NCBI GenBank assembly: GCA_035288405.1
Contig: DATEAK010000017.1
Location: forward strand, 1-28,814
Direction of reading: 5' to 3'
Length of the DNA: 28,814 nt
DNA from: JACPSX01 sp035288405 [NCBI: bacterium]
GTDB lineage: Bacteria; JACPSX01
Of the stretch, positions 7,144-14,633 are shown in pieces (the first letter of the stretch is position 1; each line of letters begins with the position of its first letter). The translations under genes were made by a program, and so were the position numbers. The notes below the pieces were generated by a model. It ran no database searches. It worked only from the letters and a program-made list of their open reading frames with translations, and was not told the origin of the DNA.

Positions 7144-9479
7144 TGGATAAAGGTTCGACCGTCTATGTGGGGAAGCCTCTTTCCCCCCGGGAAGACCTGG
7201 CGCTCGTGCAAGGGCAAGGAACCTATGTGGATGATTTCCATTTTGCCGGGATGCTGGAGGCAGCGTTCGTGCGCAGCCCTCATGCCCATGCTCGAATCAG
7301 GGCCATCAACCTCGATGCTGCTCTGGCTTTGCCGGGCGTCTGCGGGATCTTTGTCTACTCCGACCTGCCAACCGACGCCCGCAGCTTCCTGCCTGCTCTC
7401 GGTGATCCTTCCTTAAATATCATTACAGATCCCATCCTGGCCGATGGGGAAGTGCGTTATGTGGGTGAACCCGTCGCCGTGGTTCTGGCGGAAGACCGAT
7501 ACGTGGCTGAAGATGGGGCGGATTTGGTTGCAGTATCTTATGAGCCTCTTCCCGCCTCTGTTGCCCTGGAAAGAGCCTTAGACCCTGATGCGCCGCTCGT
7601 TCATCCGGAGACGGGCACAAATTTGGTCGGGGAGAGGACCTGGGCAACCGGAGATGTGACGGGTGCATTTGGGAATGCAGACCTGATACTGAAAGAAGTT
7701 TTGCGCGTCCACCGAGGCACCTCAAGTCCTATCGAAACTCGAGGGATCGTCGTATTTCCCGAGACCCGTACCGGATTCCTCATGGTCTGGGCCTCGACCC
7801 AATCCCCCCACCGTGTGCGAGACATGCTCGCTGCTCTCCTGAGAATCCCGGTTCATCAGATCCGGGTGATGGCTCCTGCTGTTGGAGGAGGATTTGGTCC
7901 TAAGAGTGGAGTCTACCCGGAGGATTTTTTAATTCCCTGGCTCGCGCAGCGGCTGGGGAGGCCCGTTAAGTGGATCGAGGATCGGCGCGAATACCTTCTA
8001 TGTGCCCGTCAAGAGCGCGACCAGGTGCATCGGGTCGAAATCGCCCTATCCCGCGACGGCAGGATTCTGGGGCTCAAAGATGAGTTTCTCTATGACGTGG
8101 GGGCATACTCCAGCACAATCATTTCCCCTTGGACAACGGCCTATACGATCCCGGGGCCTTACCGTATTTCGAACTTGTCTCTTACACTGCGGCTTGCTTT
8201 CACCCACAAGGTTCCCACCATGACCGTGCGGGGAGCTGGACGTCCCCAGGCCGTCTTTGTCATGGAACGATTGGTGGAGCGTGCGGCCCGGGCTTTGAAA
8301 ATTGATCCTGCCGAGATTCGGCGGCGCAATCTAATTACCCCAGAGGACATCCCATGGGATACAGGGCTCACCACTCGGGAAGGTGAGAGGGTCGTATATG
8401 AATGTGGGAATTTCCCGGATTACCTGAATCGAGTCCTGGAAAAGATTGGTTACGACCGTTTCCGGAACGAGAAAAAGGAGGCAGGGAGAATAAGACGGGG
8501 GATCGGCATTGCTTCCTATGTGGAAACGACGGGTATGGGACCTTACGAAGTTGCCCGGGTCGCCCTTGATTCGAATGGAAAGGTCACCGTGTACGCCGGC
8601 ACCGCCCCTCAAGGCCAGGGACACCAGACGGTTTTATCTCAGATTTGTGGTGAGGAGTTGGGCGTAGACCCGGCAGAGATTCGGGTCATCACCGGGGATA
8701 CTGCTTTCATCCCTTTTGGGATTGGGACTTTTGCCAGCCGGTCTGGTGTGACGGCCGGCAATGCTGTGTCTATGGCTGCCCGCTCTCTGGGGCGTCGGCT
8801 GCGGGAATATGCCAGTCGCGAGTTTTCCTGCCCTGCCGACAGGGTATTCCTTGCCGAGGGGAAGATTCACGTTGAGGGTGAAGTTCCCCATGTCCTCTCC
8901 CTTTCCCAGTTTATGGGTCAGCTTTTGCAACATCGACCTGAACGTAAACAACAAATTATTGGTCCCCCTTTGCTTGAAGAGAGTGCCGTTTTTACACCCG
9001 ATCGACATAGTCACGCGGCTGGAGCCCATGCCGCCATCGTGGAGGTGGATCTAGAGACAGGGGGGGTCAAGATCTTGCGCTATGCCGTCGTTCACGACTG
9101 TGGCCGGGTGCTTAATCCAATAATCGTCGAAGGACAGATCCAAGGTGGGGTAGTCCATGGGATCGGCAATGCCTTACTGGAACGGGTTGCCTACGACGAG
9201 AACGGACAAGTGCTGAGTGGATCGTTTATGGACTATCTCTTGCCAACGGCGGCTGAAGCTCCCCGTGTGGAGATCGGCTTGGTGGAGACGCCGAGCCCGG
9301 TCAATCCATACGGAATTAAGGGAGTGGGGGAATCCGGGACAATGCCTGCACCTGCAGTTCTAATGGCTGCCATTGAAGACGCCTTACGTCCTCTGGATAT
9401 ATTTGTCCGTTCGGTTCCGATGAGCCCGGAGGAGCTCTTGAATCTCATCGACTCGGCGAAAAATTCCGTCGCCTCCTGA
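7143..9479 (+). CDS. Molybdenum hydroxylase large (Mo-cofactor) subunit (CoxL/XdhB-like)
   Basis: A 778-residue catalytic subunit of the xanthine-dehydrogenase family. The aldehyde-oxidase a/b-hammerhead domain occupies roughly residues 15-140 and the Mo-cofactor domains the rest. Cofactor motifs are STQSPH (218-223), GGGFG (248-252), APQGQGH (near 490) and the catalytic-base glutamate Glu730 in KGVGESG. The loop that carries AYxCSFR in genuine aerobic CO dehydrogenase reads VRGAGR (362-367), so this is a form-II-like or unassigned hydroxylase that probably adds water-derived oxygen to an aromatic or N-heteroaromatic ring or an aldehyde. Nicotinate- and furoyl-CoA-type dehydrogenases share this three-subunit plan. 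Dedicated Mo-cofactor insertion genes are absent from the window. Confidence 0.95.
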   Translation: MDKGSTVYVGKPLSPREDLALVQGQGTYVDDFHFAGMLEAAFVRSPHAHARIRAINLDAALALPGVCGIFVYSDLPTDARSFLPALGDPSLNIITDPILADGEVRYVGEPVAVVLAEDRYVAEDGADLVAVSYEPLPASVALERALDPDAPLVHPETGTNLVGERTWATGDVTGAFGNADLILKEVLRVHRGTSSPIETRGIVVFPETRTGFLMVWASTQSPHRVRDMLAALLRIPVHQIRVMAPAVGGGFGPKSGVYPEDFLIPWLAQRLGRPVKWIEDRREYLLCARQERDQVHRVEIALSRDGRILGLKDEFLYDVGAYSSTIISPWTTAYTIPGPYRISNLSLTLRLAFTHKVPTMTVRGAGRPQAVFVMERLVERAARALKIDPAEIRRRNLITPEDIPWDTGLTTREGERVVYECGNFPDYLNRVLEKIGYDRFRNEKKEAGRIRRGIGIASYVETTGMGPYEVARVALDSNGKVTVYAGTAPQGQGHQTVLSQICGEELGVDPAEIRVITGDTAFIPFGIGTFASRSGVTAGNAVSMAARSLGRRLREYASREFSCPADRVFLAEGKIHVEGEVPHVLSLSQFMGQLLQHRPERKQQIIGPPLLEESAVFTPDRHSHAAGAHAAIVEVDLETGGVKILRYAVVHDCGRVLNPIIVEGQIQGGVVHGIGNALLERVAYDENGQVLSGSFMDYLLPTAAEAPRVEIGLVETPSPVNPYGIKGVGESGTMPAPAVLMAAIEDALRPLDIFVRSVPMSPEELLNLIDSAKNSVAS

Positions 9480-9521
9480 GAAGCGCTACGAAATGGGGGC
9501 AAAGAGAGAAAGGGAGGGGCT

Positions 9522-10511
9522 ATGAAGGCGATTGTTCCCAGGAGAATCATGATCTCGGGACTTCTTCGTGTTGCTCTGACTGTTTTCGTGCTGGGAGGGA
9601 CCCAGTTGCTCTGGGCTCAGGGGGTCGCCAAGCTCAACGTCTCGACCTTTGGGGAAACGGCAATCCCGAGTTGGCCACAGTACATCGGCCAGTTGAAGGG
9701 TTTTTTCCAGCAAGAGGGGATTGAGATCAAGACCTTCTTCCTCTCCTCGGAATCCCAGCAACTCCAGGCCCAGCTTGGGGGTTCCCTGGATATTACGACG
9801 ATGGGTTCGGTTACCCTGATCAATGCGGTTCTCAAGGGAGCCGATCTGGCCATCGTGGCAGCAGTGGTCACCCGCCCCCCGGAGGTGTTCGTGGTGACCG
9901 GCGACATCAACAGCTTTGCGGACCTGAAGGGGAAACCCATTGCCATTTCCGAGCTCTTCTCCTCGGATTCCTACGTGACCAAGAAGCTGCTGGAGAGCAA
10001 GGGTCTGAAGTCGGGGGAATACACGTTGCTGCAAATCGGCTTTTCCAGCGCCCGGCTGGCGGCCCTCCAGGCAGGCTCGGTCAAGGGGGCCATTTTGACC
10101 TTCATCGCGGGGCAGCAGGCCCTGGAGGCGGGCTTCAAGCAGCTCGCGGACCCCAAGGACCTCATCGATTTTCCCTGGAACATGATCAACGTGAAGAGGG
10201 ATTGGGCTCAGAAGAACCGGGCCCTGCTGGTGCGCTACCTGCGGGCTCTGGACCGGTCCATCTCCTGGATGAATACTCCCCGCAACGCCGAGGAGGTCAT
10301 CAAGTTTTTGGCGGAGAGGACCAAGACCAAGGATACCTTGATCGCCAAGACCTACGAGTTCATGGTGAGCTCCAGGGCACTGCAAGCAACCCTGTCGGAG
10401 CAGGTGGTGGAGAAGGCGGTGGATTTTATGCGGGAGACGGGGGATATCAAGGGGAGCTTTGAAGTGAAGAAGATTGTGGACCCGAGTTACCTGGCCGAGG
10501 CACGCCGATAG
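9522..10511 (+). CDS. NMT1/TauA-type ABC substrate-binding protein (SBP3)
   Basis: A 329-residue periplasmic binding protein with a signal peptide ending in LLWA (cut after about residue 32). Family patterns include QLQAQLGGSLDITTMGSV in the first lobe, FADLKGKPIAIS, and ARLAALQAGSVKGA. GGGAGGGG supplies the ribosome site. It aligns without gaps, at roughly 80% identity by hand count, with SBP4, which lies on the other side of permease 1. The pair is therefore a duplication with a constant 1914-base offset. It is likely the cognate receptor of permease 1 and ATPase 1. The ligand is unknown; two related ligands are possible given the divergence around residues 46-75. Confidence 0.9.
   Translation: MKAIVPRRIMISGLLRVALTVFVLGGTQLLWAQGVAKLNVSTFGETAIPSWPQYIGQLKGFFQQEGIEIKTFFLSSESQQLQAQLGGSLDITTMGSVTLINAVLKGADLAIVAAVVTRPPEVFVVTGDINSFADLKGKPIAISELFSSDSYVTKKLLESKGLKSGEYTLLQIGFSSARLAALQAGSVKGAILTFIAGQQALEAGFKQLADPKDLIDFPWNMINVKRDWAQKNRALLVRYLRALDRSISWMNTPRNAEEVIKFLAERTKTKDTLIAKTYEFMVSSRALQATLSEQVVEKAVDFMRETGDIKGSFEVKKIVDPSYLAEARR
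10158..10198 (+). repeat. Exact 41-base repeat, copy 1 (SBP3)
   Basis: This stretch is identical to 12072-12112 in SBP4 and marks the best-conserved part of the SBP3/SBP4 duplication. It encodes the segment containing DLIDFPWNMINVKR. Both copies are in the same orientation. Confidence 0.9.
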
Positions 10512-10561
10512 GATGCACCTGGGGAATTGGGGCAAAGGTTATTGGGAGGGAGGCAGCAGCA

Positions 10562-11407
10562 ATGAATCAGGACACGAGGTCTCTGACTGCCGGCAGCGTA
10601 TGTGTCGATAAAGCAGCGGAGCCGGTCTTTGCCGAAGAGCAAAAAACCTGGTGGCAGTATCATCTGAAGACATTCCGCATCCTCCTCTCCCTCTTTCTTG
10701 GGCTTCTGCTGTGGGAGATTGTTGGCCGGCTCAGCAATCCATTGATCTTCGTCCCCTTCTCCCAGGTCGTAGGGGCGTTCCTGGAGCTGGCCCGCAGTGG
10801 GGACCTTTGGCGCCACACCTATGTGAGTTTTGTGGAGCTGGTCGTGGGTTTCTCGATCGGGGCCGGCGTGGGGTTAGCCCTTGGCGTCGTGATTGGCGTA
10901 AGCGAGCCTGTACGGGATATGACGGATCCATGGATTTCGGTCCTCTATTCCACCCCGTACATTGCTGTAACGCCCCTATTCATCATCTGGTTCGGGATTG
11001 GGATCACCTCCAAGGCCGCCATTGTCTTCTTGGCCGTGATCTTCCCTGTTCTGCTCAACACGTACGCCGGCATTGCCACGGCAGAGCGACGCCTGGTGGA
11101 GACGGGGCGCGCTTTTGGGGCCTCTAATTTCCAAATATTTCGTTGGATCCTGCTGCCGTCGGCGTTGCCCTCCATCGTGGTCGGCCTACGTCTGGCCATG
11201 TCTCGGGGACTCATCGCGGTGGTGGTGGGAGAGCTCTTCGGGTCCCTGGCGGGGCTCGGTTTTCTGATCGCCAATTCAGCCCAGAAATTCGACACTGCGA
11301 TGCTCCTGGCAGGAGTCTTCACGCTGGCTGGCATCGCCATGATCTTGGTGGAAACCCTCAAGTGGATCGAGCACCGGATGGCGCCCTGGCGCGAGGCAAC
11401 CGAATAG
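10562..11407 (+). CDS. ABC transporter permease 1 (SsuC/TauC-type)
   Basis: A 281-residue inner-membrane protein of the BPD_transp_1 family with about six hydrophobic segments from residue 38 onward. The cytoplasmic EAA loop that contacts the ATPase is clear at about 175-203 (ERRLVETGRAFGASNFQIF then LLPSALPSI). A polar N-terminal stretch of about 35 residues precedes the first membrane span. The ATG follows GGGAGGGAGG. It sits between the duplicated receptors SBP3 and SBP4 and upstream of ATPase 1, giving a full aliphatic-sulfonate/nitrate/taurine-type importer. The superfamily name describes fold, not substrate. Confidence 0.94.
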   Translation: MNQDTRSLTAGSVCVDKAAEPVFAEEQKTWWQYHLKTFRILLSLFLGLLLWEIVGRLSNPLIFVPFSQVVGAFLELARSGDLWRHTYVSFVELVVGFSIGAGVGLALGVVIGVSEPVRDMTDPWISVLYSTPYIAVTPLFIIWFGIGITSKAAIVFLAVIFPVLLNTYAGIATAERRLVETGRAFGASNFQIFRWILLPSALPSIVVGLRLAMSRGLIAVVVGELFGSLAGLGFLIANSAQKFDTAMLLAGVFTLAGIAMILVETLKWIEHRMAPWREATE

Positions 11408-11435
11408 GAAAGGCGGGGAAAGGAGGAGAGGGGCG

Positions 11436-12425
11436 ATGAAGAGGATCGTTTCCAGGAAAGTTGTGATCTCGGGGCTTCTTGGAATTGCTCTGACCGGTTT
11501 CTTGCTGGGAGGGACGCAGTTGCTCTGGGCTCAAGGGGTCGCCAAGCTAAACGTGGCGACTTTCGGGGAAAACGTAATCGAAAGCTGGCCGCAGTTTATC
11601 GGCCAGTTGAAGGGGTTTTTCCAGAAAGAAGGGATCGAGATCAAAGCCTTTTTCATCGGGGCAGAATCCCAGCAACTCCAGGCCCAGCTTGGGGGCTCCC
11701 TGGACATCACGACGATGGGATCGGTTGGCGTAATCAACGCTGTCCAGAAGGGCGCCGACCTGATCATTGTGGGAGCGGTGGTCACCCGTCCTCCGGAAGT
11801 GTTCATGGTGGCGAGCGATATCAGCAGTTTTGCAGACCTCAAGGGAAAACCGATCGCCATCTCCGAGCTGCTCTCCAATGATGCCTATGTGACCCGGAAG
11901 CTGTTGGAGAGCAAGGGGCTAAAGGTGGGAGACTATACCTTGCTGCAGATTGGCTTCTCCAACGCCCGTCTGGCGGCTCTTAAAGTGGGTGCAGTCAAAG
12001 GGACCATCTTGATCTTCATCGCGGCGCAGCAGGCCCTGGAGGCAGGCTTCAAGCAGTTAGCTGACGCCAATGACCTCATCGATTTTCCCTGGAACATGAT
12101 CAACGTGAAGAGAGACTGGGCCCAGAAGAACCGGACGGTGCTGGTGCGTTATTTGCGGGGCCTGGATCGCTCCATTGCCTGGATGACCGATCCGCGCAAC
12201 GCCGAAGAGGGCATTAAGCTCCTGGCGGAGAGGACCAAGACCAGTGAACCCCTGATTTCCAAGACCTACCAGTTCATGCTGAGTTCCAAGGTCCTGCAGG
12301 CGACCCTGTCCGAGAAAGTGGTGGAGAAGGCGGTGGATTTCATGCGGGAGAGAGGAGACCTCAAAGGTAACTTTGAGGTGAAGAGGATCGTGGACCCGAG
12401 CTACCTGGTCGAGGCGCGCCGGTAG
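11436..12425 (+). CDS. NMT1/TauA-type ABC substrate-binding protein (SBP4)
   Basis: A 329-residue paralogue of SBP3 with the same length, the same signal-peptide ending (LLWA) and no gaps between the two. Differences include NVIESWPQF for TAIPSWPQY and FIGAES for FLSSES in the first lobe. The ATG follows AAGGAGGAGAGGGG. Placement directly after permease 1 and before ATPase 1 makes it a receptor for that transporter. The retained reading frame and clustered substitutions argue for functional divergence rather than decay. Confidence 0.9.
   Translation: MKRIVSRKVVISGLLGIALTGFLLGGTQLLWAQGVAKLNVATFGENVIESWPQFIGQLKGFFQKEGIEIKAFFIGAESQQLQAQLGGSLDITTMGSVGVINAVQKGADLIIVGAVVTRPPEVFMVASDISSFADLKGKPIAISELLSNDAYVTRKLLESKGLKVGDYTLLQIGFSNARLAALKVGAVKGTILIFIAAQQALEAGFKQLADANDLIDFPWNMINVKRDWAQKNRTVLVRYLRGLDRSIAWMTDPRNAEEGIKLLAERTKTSEPLISKTYQFMLSSKVLQATLSEKVVEKAVDFMRERGDLKGNFEVKRIVDPSYLVEARR
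12072..12112 (+). repeat. Exact 41-base repeat, copy 2 (SBP4)
   Basis: Identical to 10158-10198 in SBP3, same orientation, 1914 bases apart. It is part of the receptor-gene duplication that brackets permease 1. Confidence 0.9.
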
Positions 12426-12480
12426 GGGAAGCGCCGGATGGCATGCCAGCGTCGGGCGAAAGGTTTAGAAAGGCGGGGGA

Positions 12481-13365
12481 ATGGCCGGCCTGAAAACGAT
12501 TGGCCTCTATAAAATCTTCTACCAGCGCGGTGGGGGCGTCATCGAGGTGTTGCGCAACATCAACCTTGAGATTAGCGAGGGGGAATTCGTCAGTCTCGTA
12601 GGGCCGAGCGGTTGCGGCAAGACCACGTTCCTCAGGATTTTGCATGGCTTGATCAAACCGTCATTGGGCCGGATCCTCCTGGGAGAAAAGGAGGTCACGT
12701 GCCCAGGAGCCGAACGGGGATTCGTGTTCCAGGACGACAACTTATTCCCCTGGCGGAACGTACTCGACAACGTGGCCTTTGGCCTTCAGGTCCAGGGCGC
12801 TTCCAAGAGAGAGCGCTACGCGCGCAGTCAGAAGTTCATCAATCTGGTGGGCCTCAAAGGCTTCGAGCGCCATTTCCCCCACGAGCTTTCCGGGGGGATG
12901 CGCCAGCGGGTCAACCTGGCCCGGGCCCTGGTGCTAAACCCTGAAATGCTTCTGATGGATGAACCGTTTGCAAGTCTTGACGCCCAGACCCGGGAAATTA
13001 TGCAGGGGGAGCTGCTCAAGATCTGGCAGCGCCAGCACAAAACGGTTCTCTTCGTGACTCACCAGATCGACGAGGCGGTTTATCTGGCCGATCGGGTGCT
13101 GGTTTTCGGAGCCCGTCCGGGAAGCCTCAAGGCCTCCTTGGACATCGACATTGAGCGGCCCAGGCCCCTGGAGATTAAGCGCACGCCGCGGTTCATCGCT
13201 TACGTGGATGCCGTCTGGAAGTTGATCGAGGAGGAGGTTCGGGAGAGCATGCTGCTCCTCTCCGGAGGGCGGCAGGAAGATTTCACAGAGGAGTGGGAGG
13301 CTTCCAATGGAGACCAAGGTGGTGACCGTGCCCACCGAGAAGGTGCTTCAAGCCATCGATCGTGA
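12481..13365 (+). CDS. ABC transporter ATPase 1 (SsuB/TauB-type)
   Basis: A 294-residue cytoplasmic ATP-binding subunit. Walker A GPSGCGKT is at 41-48, the Q-loop Gln at 84, the signature LSGGMRQR at 136, Walker B MLLMDEP ending in Asp160-Glu161, and the H-loop His194. It is complete and probably active with permease 1. The last 20 or so residues (from about 275) overlap the start of the M20 gene by 59 bases and look like unselected read-through sequence, so the functional protein likely ends earlier in evolutionary terms. The ribosome site is a weak AGGCGGGGGA close to the ATG. Confidence 0.95.
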   Translation: MAGLKTIGLYKIFYQRGGGVIEVLRNINLEISEGEFVSLVGPSGCGKTTFLRILHGLIKPSLGRILLGEKEVTCPGAERGFVFQDDNLFPWRNVLDNVAFGLQVQGASKRERYARSQKFINLVGLKGFERHFPHELSGGMRQRVNLARALVLNPEMLLMDEPFASLDAQTREIMQGELLKIWQRQHKTVLFVTHQIDEAVYLADRVLVFGARPGSLKASLDIDIERPRPLEIKRTPRFIAYVDAVWKLIEEEVRESMLLLSGGRQEDFTEEWEASNGDQGGDRAHREGASSHRS

Positions 13366-14590
13366 GGAGTTGATCCGCCTGGCCATGGATCTCTGCGACC
13401 TGTGGACTCCCACGGGGGAGGAGGGACCGGCGGGGCGGTTTCTCTACGACTGGTTTCGGGCCAACGAGTTCGAGGCCGTTCTCCAGGAGGTCGAGCCGGG
13501 CCGATTCAACGCCGCGGGGATTTTGCGCGGGGTGGGGAGCGGGTGCAGCTTAATGTTTAATGGCCACCTGGACGTGTCCCGGGCCGAGTCGGGCCGGATC
13601 GAGAAGTCTTTTGTCCGGGACGGCATGATCTACGGCGAGGGGATCGCCAACATGAAGGGATCCCTCGTGTCGTTCCTGATGGCCGGTAAGGCCTTGCTTA
13701 CGTCGGGAGCCCGGCTCAAAGGGGATCTAATCCTGGCTGCCGTGGTGGGGGAGGTCTCTCTCGCCCCCGTGGGACCTCACCAGAGTCCGCGCTACCGGGG
13801 AGAAGGGATTGGCACCCGGTATCTTCTTTCCCACGGGGTTGAGTCCGATTACGCTGTGGTGACCGATGGCTCGGAATTTTCCGTCGTTCGAGCCCAGGCG
13901 GGAGTGGCCTACTTTCGGATCACCACGAGTGGTGAACGGAGCTACACGCCTTTCACCACCCGAGGGGGTACGATTGCCGAAAGTACCAACGCCATTGTCA
14001 AGATGACCCGGATTATCCAAGCACTGGAGGATTGGGCGTGCGGTTACGAGAAGAGGAATCGCTACGAGTTTCCCGGCGGACTTTTGGTTCCCAAGGCCAA
14101 TATTGGGGCCATCGAGGCGGGTTCTCCCAGCAAGCCAGGGAACGCCCCACCTGATTGCACAATCTACGTGGATGTGCGCCTGGCACCAGGGTGCCGGCCT
14201 CTAGCGGTCGAGCGGGAGGTCCGGGATCTGCTGGCAAAGCTCGACATTGACACCGTCGTGGAGATGTACATGTCGCAACTCGGTTATGAGGGTAAAGGGG
14301 AAAAGGTCGAGGAGCTGGCTAGCGTCGTTGCCAATTGTTACCGGGCCGTGTTCGGGACCGATCCTCCTCCCCCTTCGATCCCGACGGCCAGCATGTGGAC
14401 CGACACCAACCTCTACTGGGAGGTGGGGATCCCCGCCGTCAAATTTGGGCCTTGCCAGCAGAAATATCCAAACCGGAGGATGGTCGAAATTGACGAGCTC
14501 GTGAAGACAGCGCAGGTTGATGCGTTGATCGCAATGGAGATATGCAGCCGGGAGCGAAGGCAGGTTTCGAATCCAGGCACAGGTGTCTGA
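13307..14590 (+). CDS. M20-family amidohydrolase/peptidase-like protein with altered metal site
   Basis: A 427-residue protein with the M20 (ArgE/DapE/carboxypeptidase G2) architecture: a catalytic domain split around a dimerisation domain (about 190-310). These enzymes use two metal ions to cleave amide bonds. His87 and Asp89 (GHLDVS) are present. The bridging Asp of DMKG is Asn115 (ANMKG), only one Glu remains at the EE position (Glu149 in GEVS), the GEP glutamate is replaced within TDGSE (186-190), and the C-terminal metal His is not visible in the segment FGPCQQKYPNRR (380-391). It may therefore bind one metal, act on an unusual substrate, or be non-catalytic; some ArgE-like subfamilies also have NMKG. 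It starts inside the ATPase 1 gene and precedes UbiD3 by 43 bases. Confidence 0.85.
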   Translation: METKVVTVPTEKVLQAIDREELIRLAMDLCDLWTPTGEEGPAGRFLYDWFRANEFEAVLQEVEPGRFNAAGILRGVGSGCSLMFNGHLDVSRAESGRIEKSFVRDGMIYGEGIANMKGSLVSFLMAGKALLTSGARLKGDLILAAVVGEVSLAPVGPHQSPRYRGEGIGTRYLLSHGVESDYAVVTDGSEFSVVRAQAGVAYFRITTSGERSYTPFTTRGGTIAESTNAIVKMTRIIQALEDWACGYEKRNRYEFPGGLLVPKANIGAIEAGSPSKPGNAPPDCTIYVDVRLAPGCRPLAVEREVRDLLAKLDIDTVVEMYMSQLGYEGKGEKVEELASVVANCYRAVFGTDPPPPSIPTASMWTDTNLYWEVGIPAVKFGPCQQKYPNRRMVEIDELVKTAQVDALIAMEICSRERRQVSNPGTGV

Positions 14591-14633
14591 GTTCCAGAGA
14601 ATGGTCGGGGCAGGCGTGGTTTAGGAGGAAGAC

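Noticed and set aside
7143-9479. Annotation as carbon monoxide dehydrogenase
   Set aside because: The AYxCSFR loop of genuine aerobic CO dehydrogenase is absent (VRGAGR instead), and the context is catabolic rather than CO oxidation.
9486-10535. 349-codon minus-strand open frame
   Set aside because: It is antisense to SBP3; the plus-strand gene has a signal peptide, ribosome site and a paralogue with the same frame.
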